This document shows positions 1 through 8,594 of a stretch of 64,000 nt of DNA, piece by piece (the first letter of the stretch is position 1; every line of letters starts with the position of its first letter). The position numbers and the translations under genes were made by a program. Source of the stretch: Thalassobacterium sedimentorum (GTDB lineage Bacteria; Verrucomicrobiota; Verrucomicrobiia; Opitutales; Coraliomargaritaceae). The notes under the pieces were generated by a model. It was not told the origin of the DNA and ran no database searches. It saw only the letters and a list, made by a program, of their open reading frames with translations. Location: positions 1-64,000 of the forward strand of contig NZ_JARXIC010000011.1 of NCBI RefSeq assembly GCF_031127905.1. Direction: 5' to 3'.

Positions 1-188
1 ACTTATTAGATCCTTTTCATTCAAAGTACAGATATTGTTGCTGGCTTATCATATTTTTAATATGCAATGGCATTGTGACAAGTCGCGCCCCTACCATCTC
101 AGTTAGTATTCACGAAAATTAACGTAATTAACGGTTCAAAATCGCCGAATCCCAGTCTTCCTCGAGCACGTATTGCAGTGCCACCGAC
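1..188. other. AT-rich intergenic segment at window edge
   Basis: No credible coding region or RNA gene was recognised between the window edge and the acnB terminator. The segment is AT-rich and carries a short repeated TTAACG/AATTAACG motif near 120-135. It may be the promoter side of a gene lying outside the window. Confidence 0.4.
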
Positions 189-238
189 AAAAAATAGCTC
201 AGAAAAATAAGATGCCTCTTATCTCCCTGAGCTATTTT
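189..238 (-). terminator. Rho-independent terminator downstream of acnB
   Basis: A 12-bp stem (191-202 pairs with 227-238, AAAATAGCTCAG / CTGAGCTATTTT) encloses a second small stem (ATAAGA / TCTTAT). Read on the minus strand it ends in a run of T residues. It lies about 25 bases after the acnB stop codon. A smaller hairpin (247-252 with 256-261, GACGGA/TCCGTC) sits directly after the stop. Confidence 0.75.
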
Positions 239-262
239 GCCAGACCGACGGAGGGTCCGTCT

Positions 263-3031
263 TTAACTGATCAGCGCCTCAGCGGGAGGCGCGAACTTGG
301 TCAAATTGATGCCGACGACCGCAGACTTGTATTCCTCAATATTTGGCGTGCGGCCAAGGATTGCGGAAAGCACAACGACGGGAGTGGAGGCCAATAAAGA
401 CTCACCTTTTTTACGATCGGAATCTTCCACCACGCGTCCTTGGAACAGACGGGTGGATGTAGCCATCACGGTATCGCCACGAGCCGCTTTTTCCTGATTA
501 CCCATGCACAGGTTACAGCCAGGACGCTCGAGATACATCATGTTTTCGTATTCAGTGCGTGCCGCGCCCTTCGGTGCGTCGTCGTCGAACTCGAAACCGG
601 AGTATTTCTGCAACATCTCCCAATCACCTTCAGCCTTCAGCTCGTCGATGATGTTGTAAGTCGGCGCAGCCACCACGAGGGGCGCCTGGAACTTCACTTC
701 ACCTTGTTGCGCTTCGAGATTCTTGAGCATTTGAGAAACAATCTTCAAGTCGCCCTTGTGCACCATGCAGGAGCCGACGAATCCGAGATCAACGGACTTC
801 TCTCCCTGATAGTAAGAGAGCTCGCGAATAATATCGTGGGTGTAGCGCTTCGAAATGTCCTCGTTGTTGACGTCCGGGTCCGCGATCATCGGCTCGACGA
901 TGGCGTCGAGGTCGACTACGAATTCGGCCGAATACTTGGCATTGGCATCGGGCATCAGTGCGGGCTTGGCACCGGAGCGAATGTCGGCAATACGCTGATT
1001 GGCAATATCGATCAGGCCTTGCAGCACCTTCGAATCATTGTCCATGCCCTTCTCGATCATGATCTGGATACGGCTCTTCGCGATTTCCAGTGATTCGATC
1101 AGTGTCTCGTCCTGGGAAATGCAAATGGAGGCCTTGGCCTTCATCTCTGCAGTCCAGTCCGTAAATGTGAAGGCTTGGTCAGCGGGCAGCGTGCCAATGT
1201 GCACTTCGATCACGCGACCTTGGAAGACGTTCTCCCCAAACTTCTTAAGCATTTGAATTTGCGTGGCGTGCACCACGTCGCGGAAGTCCATATGCTCCTT
1301 CAGCTCACCCTTGAAAGTCACTTTAACGGACTCAGGGATCGGCATGGTGGCTTCACCCGTAGCCAAAGCCAGCGCCACGGTGCCCGAGTCGGCTCCGAAA
1401 GCGACGCCCTTGGACATACGCGTGTGCGAGTCGCCGCCGATAATGATCGCCCATTCATCCACAGTCAGGTCGTTCAAGACCTTGTGGATCACGTCGGTCA
1501 TGGCATGGTATTCGCCCTTTGGATCACGTGCAGTGATCAGCCCGAACTTATTCATGAACTCCATCAAACGTGGGATATTGGCCTGTGCCTTCTTATCCCA
1601 CACCGATGCAGTGTGACAGCCGGATTGGTAACCGGCATCCACGGTCGGAGAGATGACTGTGGCCGCCATTGATTCCAACTCCTGCGAAGTCATCAGCCCG
1701 GTCGTATCTTGCGAGCCGACGATATTGGCGCGCACCCGAACGTCCGAGCCCGCGTGCAAGACAGCACCTTCAGACACACCAACGGCATTCTTATTAAAAA
1801 TCTTCTCCACTGCAGTCAGGCCCTGGCCTGCATGCGAAATTTCCTTGGAAGGCGCGAAGGCCGACTCCAACTCAACGCCCAGAGTTTGAGCCGCGAAGCT
1901 CTGTAGCTTTTTACCGAAAACGACCGCGTAAGAACCGCCCGCCTTCATAAACTCCAGCTTCTGTGGTGTAAACGAAGCCGTGAGATCGACCAACTCTTGC
2001 TCACCATTGTAGAGCTTCTTTTCCTTGGTGTTGATTGTCAGCACTGTGCCAGTTGCGACAGAGTAGACTTCCTCCAGCACGGGATCACCGCTCTCGTTCA
2101 AGACCGGCTGGCCCTCGGCATCCAATTTCTTGCGCCAGTTCTTCAGGTCAATCCCGATGCCTCCGGTCACATCCACGGTGGTCAGGAAAATCGGCGAAAT
2201 CCCATTCGTGCCCGCAACAATCGGAGCAATATTCACAAAAGGAATGTAAGGGCTAGCGGGTTTACCGGTCCACAGAGCTACATTATTGACGCCCGACATA
2301 CGCGAGGAGCCCACGCCCATAGTGCCCTTTTCGGCAATCAACATCACACGCTTATCAGGATGCTGCGCCTGCAGGCCTTGGATTTCAATCTGCGCCTCTT
2401 CGGAAATCATGCACTTACCATGCAGCTCACGATCCGAGCGCGAGTGCGCCTGATTGCCCGGGGACAACAAGTCAGTTGAAATATCGCCTTCGCCAGCGAT
2501 GTAAGTGACCACTTTAATTTCTTCGTCCACCGGAGGCAACTTGGTAAAGAACTCCGCCTTGGCATAGCTCTCAAATAGCTCCTTAGCGGTGGCATTGCCT
2601 GCCTGATACGCGGCCACCAAGCGATCTGTGTCCGCCTCGTAGAGAAAAACCTGAGTCTTCAAGACCGCAGCAGCCTGTGCGGCGACCGCGGCATCCTCAC
2701 CCAGTGCGAGGTCCAAGAGCACCTTGATCGAAGGGCCCCCCTTCATGTGCGATAAGAGCTCCAAGGCAAACTCGGGAGTAATTTCCTCCACCACAGACTC
2801 CCCTAGAATGATCTCTTTCAAAAATTGCGCCTTCACCGTGGCCGCACTGGTGGTGCCCGGTAATACGTTATAAATGAAGAAATGCAGCGAATCCTTCCTG
2901 TACTCGTTATCGAGATCTTTAATCTGCTCGATTATGACAGCGAGCAATTCGCCATTATCAATCGGTTTCGGGCTCAGCCCTTGACCTTTACGTTCTTCAA
3001 TCTCTTTGGTGTATTCTAGGTAAGTATTCAT
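263..3031 (-). CDS. acnB: Aconitate hydratase B (bifunctional AcnB)
   Basis: AcnB interconverts citrate and isocitrate in the TCA cycle and in many bacteria also acts on 2-methyl-cis-aconitate. The layout is that of AcnB: an N-terminal helical HEAT-like domain (about residues 1-165), the swivel domain, then the catalytic domains. The [4Fe-4S] cysteines are visible as GSCMVHKGD (about residue 752) and the CNLCMG pair (about residue 840). I place the start at the ATG at 3031 (MNTYLEYTKEIEERKGQG), which matches the family N-terminus and has a GAAG-type ribosome site just upstream. An in-frame start at 3076 would add 15 unlikely residues. At about 922 residues it is somewhat longer than the 865-residue E. 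coli enzyme. The gene is single, divergent from the STAS gene, and followed by a strong terminator. Confidence 0.95.
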   Translation of the reverse strand: MNTYLEYTKEIEERKGQGLSPKPIDNGELLAVIIEQIKDLDNEYRKDSLHFFIYNVLPGTTSAATVKAQFLKEIILGESVVEEITPEFALELLSHMKGGPSIKVLLDLALGEDAAVAAQAAAVLKTQVFLYEADTDRLVAAYQAGNATAKELFESYAKAEFFTKLPPVDEEIKVVTYIAGEGDISTDLLSPGNQAHSRSDRELHGKCMISEEAQIEIQGLQAQHPDKRVMLIAEKGTMGVGSSRMSGVNNVALWTGKPASPYIPFVNIAPIVAGTNGISPIFLTTVDVTGGIGIDLKNWRKKLDAEGQPVLNESGDPVLEEVYSVATGTVLTINTKEKKLYNGEQELVDLTASFTPQKLEFMKAGGSYAVVFGKKLQSFAAQTLGVELESAFAPSKEISHAGQGLTAVEKIFNKNAVGVSEGAVLHAGSDVRVRANIVGSQDTTGLMTSQELESMAATVISPTVDAGYQSGCHTASVWDKKAQANIPRLMEFMNKFGLITARDPKGEYHAMTDVIHKVLNDLTVDEWAIIIGGDSHTRMSKGVAFGADSGTVALALATGEATMPIPESVKVTFKGELKEHMDFRDVVHATQIQMLKKFGENVFQGRVIEVHIGTLPADQAFTFTDWTAEMKAKASICISQDETLIESLEIAKSRIQIMIEKGMDNDSKVLQGLIDIANQRIADIRSGAKPALMPDANAKYSAEFVVDLDAIVEPMIADPDVNNEDISKRYTHDIIRELSYYQGEKSVDLGFVGSCMVHKGDLKIVSQMLKNLEAQQGEVKFQAPLVVAAPTYNIIDELKAEGDWEMLQKYSGFEFDDDAPKGAARTEYENMMYLERPGCNLCMGNQEKAARGDTVMATSTRLFQGRVVEDSDRKKGESLLASTPVVVLSAILGRTPNIEEYKSAVVGINLTKFAPPAEALIS

Positions 3032-3208
3032 ATCTTCAGCTAGAACACAAGGTCTGGCCTCGCCTAGGGATTTCAAGAAGATTTTACGAAATATTACATC
3101 CTCTCGATTGATTGTTGATTATTAACTTCACAGTGCTAGCCTGTCCTGCCAGCTTTCCAGCATAATTTTCTCCCGACACCTTTCACACCTTACCAGCCCA
3201 CGCTCTAT

Positions 3209-3712
3209 ATGAGTGATCCACAACCACCCACCTTTCTCGTTAGCGCTTACTCCGACCCTGTCGTAGTCAAGATCAACGGCAAAGCGAATTACCTGAATTG
3301 TAATTCATTCCGTGAGTTTATCGAAACAATTCTCGCATCGGGAAGTCGTCATATCTTCATTGATTTCGAAGCATGCAAAGGGATGGATAGCACCTTTTTA
3401 GGCATTTTAGCAGGCACTGCAATCGAGTTACGCAAGCTCACGCCCAAAGGCGAACTTGTCGTCGGCAAGCTTGGAGAGCGCAATTACGAATTAATCTGCA
3501 ATCTTGGCCTACAAAACCTACTCACAGTCTCCGAAAGCGAGGGTAACACTGCAGACAACTTTGCGGCACTTAAGAATCAAGAAGTTTCCGATGCAAAAAA
3601 CATACTAAAAGCCCACGAAAACCTAACCGAGGCCGACAAAGAAAACGTAGCCAAATTTCAAGACGTCATCGCGTTTCTGCGCAATCAAGTCGAGAAGCAG
3701 GACAAAGATTAA
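3209..3712 (+). CDS. STAS-domain anti-sigma factor antagonist-like protein
   Basis: This 167-residue protein carries an N-terminal STAS domain (about residues 10-110). Its GMDSTFLG motif (Ser61) fits the phosphorylatable serine loop of SpoIIAA/RsbV proteins. The C-terminal 50 residues are charged, predicted helical, and not part of a usual RsbV (about 110 residues). STAS antagonists are switched by a serine kinase and a PP2C phosphatase. The SpoIIE-type phosphatase encoded 60 bases downstream on the same strand is the obvious partner. No RsbW-like kinase or sigma factor is adjacent, so the downstream target cannot be read from this window. Confidence 0.8.
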   Translation: MSDPQPPTFLVSAYSDPVVVKINGKANYLNCNSFREFIETILASGSRHIFIDFEACKGMDSTFLGILAGTAIELRKLTPKGELVVGKLGERNYELICNLGLQNLLTVSESEGNTADNFAALKNQEVSDAKNILKAHENLTEADKENVAKFQDVIAFLRNQVEKQDKD

Positions 3713-3772
3713 AGCACACGCCGATCCTAATCAGGAGACGAACAAGGAGACGCACCTCATTAAGCCCCAGCC

Positions 3773-5209
3773 ATGCTGACCTTCATACTTGGATTAATCG
3801 CTGGAGCCCTGGCACTATGGCTGCCCTACACAGCGAAGCGCAAACAAATCAAAATTCTCGACGAAGATAAGCAACTGCTTCGGCAAGAGAAGCAAATCGT
3901 CGTAGAGTTCATGCACAACATGGTCGAGGCTGTAGCCGAAGGCAGCGATCGTGAAGCGATGTTTCAACGTATCATTCATGCCGCAATTCTAAGTACGGGG
4001 GCAATGAGTGCCTGCATTTTTGAGAAACGTCCGAACGACACCTTAAAGGGCATCGCAGTCGAGGGCCTCTTTCCACCGCAACGCAAGCTGCCCAAGTCTG
4101 TCACTAGTAAACTAACCACCCGCACCCAGTTCCTAGAAAGTATACTCAAATCCGAAACCTATAAAATGGGCGAAGGTCTGATTGGACAAGTCGCCAAATC
4201 GCACCGGGCCTTGCTAATTGCAGATGCCCAAAATGACCCACGGATTATACAACACGATGACCCCTCCCTGCAGGTGCGCTCCTTCATCGTGGCCCCCGTA
4301 CTCTTTCAAGGCGAACTCATCGCAGTGCTCGCAGTTGCCAACCCCTCGGACGGACTCGCGTTTACAGAAACGGATTTCTCCTTGGTCGAATCTCTGGCCG
4401 AACAAGTAGGACTCGCGGTACATAACAGCGACGCAATGCAGTTGCAAATCGACAAAAATAAACTCGATACCGACATCGAACTCGCCAGCAACATCCAAGG
4501 CCTGCTACTGCCCAAGAAATTCCCCCCGGCCGACCACATCGCTTTCGCTTCACACTATACGCCCGCGCAAAAAGTCGGCGGCGATCTCTACGACGTTTTT
4601 GCACTGGATGAAAAAACGATCGCCTTCGCCATTGCGGATGTATCCGGCAAAGGCATCTCGGCCTCCATCCTAATGGCCATTTGCCAAACGCACCTGCGCC
4701 ACTTTGCCAAACTCCACCGCTCCCCCTCCAAAGTAATCAGTTCCATCAACGAGGCAATGGAGCATACGATGCAGCGCGACATGTTCATCACTATGGTTTA
4801 TGCCATGATCGACTTGGAGACCGAACAACTTACCCTCGCGCGCGCGGGACACGAATTACCTATTTTCTACGACCAGCACTCCAAAGGCGGGCTCGACGTC
4901 GGCCCAATTCAATCGCCGGGCATGGCTGTCGGAATGGTCCCACCCGCGGTCTTTGACAGCATCATCCAAGACACCTCTATCCACTTTGGCAGTAATGACG
5001 CCCTACTACTCTACACCGATGGCATTACCGAAAGCGCCAACAAAGCTGGCGAAGAATATGGTTCGAAACGCCTCGCGGAATTACTACGCAACCACGGCGA
5101 CAAAGAGGCACAAGACATCATAAATCAAACACTAGAGAGCGTCAGGCGCTTCTCACAAGGCACAGGACAAACCGACGACTTAACACTCATCGCAGTGAAG
5201 CACGCTTAA
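3773..5209 (+). CDS. Membrane-anchored GAF and SpoIIE-type PP2C protein phosphatase
   Basis: The 478-residue protein has a membrane segment (about residues 1-20), a short coiled coil, a GAF domain (about 45-220) and a C-terminal PP2C/SpoIIE phosphatase domain. Metal-binding motifs are intact: VGGDLYD (about 267), ADVSGKG (about 288), LYTDGITE (about 413) and DDLTLI (about 468). This is the RsbU/RsbP-like arrangement, in which a sensory GAF domain controls dephosphorylation of a STAS antagonist. The STAS gene directly upstream supports that role. The gene converges on the phospholipase-D-like gene with only four bases between the stops. The GAF ligand is unknown. Confidence 0.87.
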   Translation: MLTFILGLIAGALALWLPYTAKRKQIKILDEDKQLLRQEKQIVVEFMHNMVEAVAEGSDREAMFQRIIHAAILSTGAMSACIFEKRPNDTLKGIAVEGLFPPQRKLPKSVTSKLTTRTQFLESILKSETYKMGEGLIGQVAKSHRALLIADAQNDPRIIQHDDPSLQVRSFIVAPVLFQGELIAVLAVANPSDGLAFTETDFSLVESLAEQVGLAVHNSDAMQLQIDKNKLDTDIELASNIQGLLLPKKFPPADHIAFASHYTPAQKVGGDLYDVFALDEKTIAFAIADVSGKGISASILMAICQTHLRHFAKLHRSPSKVISSINEAMEHTMQRDMFITMVYAMIDLETEQLTLARAGHELPIFYDQHSKGGLDVGPIQSPGMAVGMVPPAVFDSIIQDTSIHFGSNDALLLYTDGITESANKAGEEYGSKRLAELLRNHGDKEAQDIINQTLESVRRFSQGTGQTDDLTLIAVKHA

Positions 5210-5213
5210 AGAC

Positions 5214-6746
5214 TCAGAAGGTAGATGCACCACTCCATTCCTGAAACCGATACAGCCAAGTCTTCCAGCGCAAGGACCAGCCCTCCTCTGACCAGTCCCC
5301 ATAAGGCAAACTCTCTTCATATGCCTCTGCATTCGTCCATAGCGTAGTGAAATAGCGATCGAACTCGCGCCCCAACTCAACGTCATCCTGAAATATGAGG
5401 TTCGCCTCTAAGTTTAGGTCATTCAAATTGCGCCGAGTCCAATTCGCTGATCCTAAATAAAGAACATTCTGCTGCGGGCCAACAACACGTAACACTTTAG
5501 CATGGTATTGCTCTCCATGAGTCGCGGCCCAGCGCACCTCGACACCCCCCGTCCCCGAGGCCTGCTGCAACAATTCAGCCGCCACCATACGATTCGGGAT
5601 GCCGTTTTTCTCGCGTCCGAAAGCATCCCGATTCGCATCCATCAAAAGCCGCACTCTAGCGCCACGTTGGATGGCCGTGTGAAAAGCTCTGACAATGCGG
5701 CGATCAGAAAAATAAAAAATAGCCACATCAATACGACTGCCAGCTCCTGCTTGATCCAACTGTGCCAGTAATTCATTCTGAATCGCTCCCTCACTACGCC
5801 ACGCGACGCTGGGCCGGTCGGCACGTGCCTCGGGCAGCGAATCGGCCGCTGGCAAACGCTCACGAATCTCAATAATCGCGCGACGTGTCGCCTCGCCCAG
5901 CGGCCCCTGAACCTGCTGGAGGTCAGCCGACGACCATTCCGCCACAGCAAGCTCAGAATGGGCGGCATAAATTGCGACAGCACCATCTACAAGTGCAGCA
6001 ACATTGGAGTGATTGGCGCTCCCGTCGGCAGGATTAAAACTCCCAACAAGCGCTCGTGGTGCCCCACTCAGTCTGCCTGTAATCAGCACCTTACGATGAT
6101 TCGCTTTAAAATAGAGTAAACGACTCAGCTCAGACAGACTCAGTTTTTCACCGAGCGAATCAAAGGGATTGGGTATCAAACGCCATTCGCCAAGGGGATG
6201 ATTCGGCGACCAATACTGCCCCCAAAACCACACCTGAGGCGCATACACAAGGTTCGAATCCGGCATCTGGCTCAAATCAGTGAACACCACGGGGATGCCA
6301 GCCCCAGCCAAGCGCTCGTAGTAATCAGGCGCATGCTCCCCATAAATTCGGTTAATTGGATCCGTAATGACTAAGATCGGCATCTCCGGATGCTGAATCC
6401 GCTTTCGTATTAAAGCATTTGCCAATTCTTCAGACAATCCACGCAACTCACCAGATGCTTCAATCGCACCACGCCACGGGTTCCATAGAAAAAAATCCGC
6501 AATTACAAATGTTTCTGCAGCCTCGATTTCGGCTAGAATGGCATCAAATATATGATGTGAACGCACAATTTGCTGGGTCGATTCATCCCACATCGTACGA
6601 TCGATCAGTAATTTTGCCTCAGAGTATTCGTAGGCGTCGCTCTTTAAACTCGTGCCAGCAGGCAACTCCCTCTGCTGAAAAAGCAAATAGGGCAAAGTCG
6701 CCACCCCCAGAAGAGCCCCCACTAGTATCCATTTGATTGTTCGCAT
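5214..6746 (-). CDS. Secreted or membrane-anchored phospholipase D-like protein
   Basis: The protein (about 510 residues) starts with one hydrophobic segment (MRTIKWILVGALLGVATLPY). It then carries two phospholipase D half-sites: NHRKVLITG with GSFNPADGSANHSN (about residue 219), and YHAKVLRVVG with GSANWTRRNLNDLNLEAN (about residue 415). Both HxK motifs are present, as in cardiolipin synthases and other PLD-superfamily phosphodiesterases. The N-terminal export or anchor signal suggests action in the envelope. I chose the ATG at 6746 over an upstream TTG at 6770 because the signal segment follows it directly. The true substrate (phospholipid, cardiolipin or nucleic acid) cannot be told from motifs alone. 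Confidence 0.8.
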   Translation of the reverse strand: MRTIKWILVGALLGVATLPYLLFQQRELPAGTSLKSDAYEYSEAKLLIDRTMWDESTQQIVRSHHIFDAILAEIEAAETFVIADFFLWNPWRGAIEASGELRGLSEELANALIRKRIQHPEMPILVITDPINRIYGEHAPDYYERLAGAGIPVVFTDLSQMPDSNLVYAPQVWFWGQYWSPNHPLGEWRLIPNPFDSLGEKLSLSELSRLLYFKANHRKVLITGRLSGAPRALVGSFNPADGSANHSNVAALVDGAVAIYAAHSELAVAEWSSADLQQVQGPLGEATRRAIIEIRERLPAADSLPEARADRPSVAWRSEGAIQNELLAQLDQAGAGSRIDVAIFYFSDRRIVRAFHTAIQRGARVRLLMDANRDAFGREKNGIPNRMVAAELLQQASGTGGVEVRWAATHGEQYHAKVLRVVGPQQNVLYLGSANWTRRNLNDLNLEANLIFQDDVELGREFDRYFTTLWTNAEAYEESLPYGDWSEEGWSLRWKTWLYRFQEWSGASTF

Positions 6747-6875
6747 CCCACAATCATGCGCACGCAACAAACGAATACAAGTTCCTACACTCAGAGAGTG
6801 AGCATACTACTGCCTCCTACCAAACCTGCAAATTCAAGTCGGCGCTGAAACACTGGCTGTGCCACGCAACTCAAA

Positions 6876-7745
6876 TCACTTCATCAACACAGAAGTCTCT
6901 TTCAGGTATGCAGTGATCTTGGAGAGTTTCTCCGCATCAAAGTCTTCATGATTCGGCATGATCGTATTAGGATAAAACTGCTTCGGATTCACAACCATTT
7001 TGGCAAGGTAGTCTGCGTTATACGTCGCATGCCCCTGCAAGACAATCAAGGGGCGCTGGGAGACATTCCCACCCACATTCCCGGGACCTTGGTGACAAAC
7101 ATTACAACGCTGTAAAAATAAATCACGGCCAGCTTGCGCCATTGGTGAAAGTTTATCCATCGGCGCATTATAAAATGGTGCATAGCGCTTGGCTGTATTC
7201 GTTGCATGGATACCATTCATCTGAGTCGCTGAAATCATGCCATACTTCGGCGCGTCCTCATAGCCACTCATATCCCCAACAACAAAGACATAGTATGGTG
7301 CCAGCGCTTCAATATCGCCACCAAACATCGGCCACTCAGATTCCTCTGGAGACTTTCCATTATAATACAACAACATTACTGGATCATTTGCCTCGATGTA
7401 CTCCAGTGTCACAAAACTCTCCCATGCGTCTGTGCATTCTAATACAAACCCATCGCATGTTTCACCGATTCCCAGAACATCGATCAAAGACTTCAGCGGT
7501 AAAACTCCCAAATCAGCCTCGGCAGCCCCGGGGAACACTTCCGTACGGATAGTGGTATAGCCCTCAATAGCTGCCAGCTCTGCACGCGTCAGATAACCTG
7601 GCGACTGCCCCCAATCTCCGCTAAAATAAATAGACGCCTCTTTAGGTTCTTCAGAATGCAAACTCAGCGCTGCATGAGAAACCGTCTGGCTAGCGAAAGA
7701 CAGTACACCACAAAGGAATAGAATACGAGATAGGTAGGAATACAT
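6876..7745 (-). CDS. Exported monoheme cytochrome c with an additional N-terminal domain
   Basis: A signal peptide (about residues 1-25) is followed by a domain of about 170 residues that I do not recognise with confidence; it weakly resembles molybdopterin-oxidoreductase-like substrate domains. A C-terminal class I cytochrome c domain follows. The heme site CNVCH is at about residue 213, and a likely axial methionine is in TIMPNHEDF (about 262). The protein should be periplasmic and transfer electrons, but its partner is not encoded nearby. I prefer the ATG at 7745 to a TTG at 7754. The gene stands alone behind the hairpin that follows the PEP-CTERM gene. Confidence 0.75.
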   Translation of the reverse strand: MYSYLSRILFLCGVLSFASQTVSHAALSLHSEEPKEASIYFSGDWGQSPGYLTRAELAAIEGYTTIRTEVFPGAAEADLGVLPLKSLIDVLGIGETCDGFVLECTDAWESFVTLEYIEANDPVMLLYYNGKSPEESEWPMFGGDIEALAPYYVFVVGDMSGYEDAPKYGMISATQMNGIHATNTAKRYAPFYNAPMDKLSPMAQAGRDLFLQRCNVCHQGPGNVGGNVSQRPLIVLQGHATYNADYLAKMVVNPKQFYPNTIMPNHEDFDAEKLSKITAYLKETSVLMK

Positions 7746-7823
7746 CCCAAGCAATTAGCAAAATCCAAGCCAAAAATTTGGAGTGATTCTTATTTTCGTG
7801 AAAGATTGTATAATACAATAGCA

Positions 7824-7861
7824 CCACTGTCGCCGACGAAAAGACTCCATCGCGACAGTGG
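7824..7861 (-). terminator. Hairpin after the PEP-CTERM gene, probable terminator
   Basis: A perfect 10-bp stem (CCACTGTCGC 7824-7833 with GCGACAGTGG 7852-7861) encloses an 18-base loop, about 25 bases after the stop of the PEP-CTERM gene. No clean T-run follows on the minus strand, so it may instead be a transcript-end stabiliser. Confidence 0.5.
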
Positions 7862-7885
7862 CACTAAGTAGTTCGTCCGCAAAAA

Positions 7886-8569
7886 CTAACGCTTCACACG
7901 TCGGCGCCCCAGTGCACAGCCCAATGTGACACAACCTAATAATGCCGCTGCAGCGGCTGGTTCTGGCACTGCAATCTGATCCGCAAGCAATAAGCTGGAA
8001 CTGAGTGTCCCCGATTCAGCACCACTTGGAAGTAAAATCGAGTTTTCAGTAAATGCATACAATCCATGCCCCGAAGTTCCATCCGCAGGCATAGTCCATT
8101 GACTTCCCAAACTTCCAGTCACTTCATCAAACAAACCATACGCGGCACCAAAGTTCACCATGCCATCGATCATACTGACATCGGGAAACCACACCAATGC
8201 CAGCGCATCCCCCTCACTTAATGTATGGCTACCGTAACTACCAAGAGTGATACCTGTAGCCGCCCCAATAAGCAAACCGTCGATGCTATTATTCGTCAGA
8301 TCAGAAACCCAGAGAACAACATCATCACCTGCAGCACCATTCGATGTCAGACCAGAAGATAAATCCCCTCCGAAAGAAAAAGGTTCAACCGACCCAAAGC
8401 CATTATCCTGCGTATCCGCAAGCAGCATAACAACACCGGAAGATGCCATCGCCTCACCTAAAATAGCTGTCTGTAATTGATCCGCCTGAATATCAAAAGA
8501 GACGGTCGCATACGAGTTGGACATCATCGCTGAGGCACACAGCAAAACTGTAGAACTAATTTTTTTCAT
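7886..8569 (-). CDS. PEP-CTERM sorting domain protein
   Basis: This 227-residue protein has an N-terminal signal peptide (MKKISSTVLLCASAMMSNSYA), a low-complexity Ser/Gly/Leu/Asp-rich body without recognisable catalytic motifs, and a C-terminal PEP-CTERM tripartite tail. The tail is VPEP at about residue 201, a hydrophobic helix, and the basic end GRRRVKR. Such tails are recognised by exosortase in Gram-negative bacteria that make extracellular polysaccharide. The gene lies 25 bases downstream of a TIGR02597-type gene and is probably the last gene of the run that begins at 16900. No exosortase gene is in the window. Confidence 0.85.
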   Translation of the reverse strand: MKKISSTVLLCASAMMSNSYATVSFDIQADQLQTAILGEAMASSGVVMLLADTQDNGFGSVEPFSFGGDLSSGLTSNGAAGDDVVLWVSDLTNNSIDGLLIGAATGITLGSYGSHTLSEGDALALVWFPDVSMIDGMVNFGAAYGLFDEVTGSLGSQWTMPADGTSGHGLYAFTENSILLPSGAESGTLSSSLLLADQIAVPEPAAAAALLGCVTLGCALGRRRVKR

Positions 8570-8594
8570 AATAATATTAAATAGGAATGTTAAA

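Noticed and set aside
440-1093. Antisense open frames inside acnB
   Set aside because: They lie wholly in acnB on the other strand, with no ribosome site or homology evident by eye.
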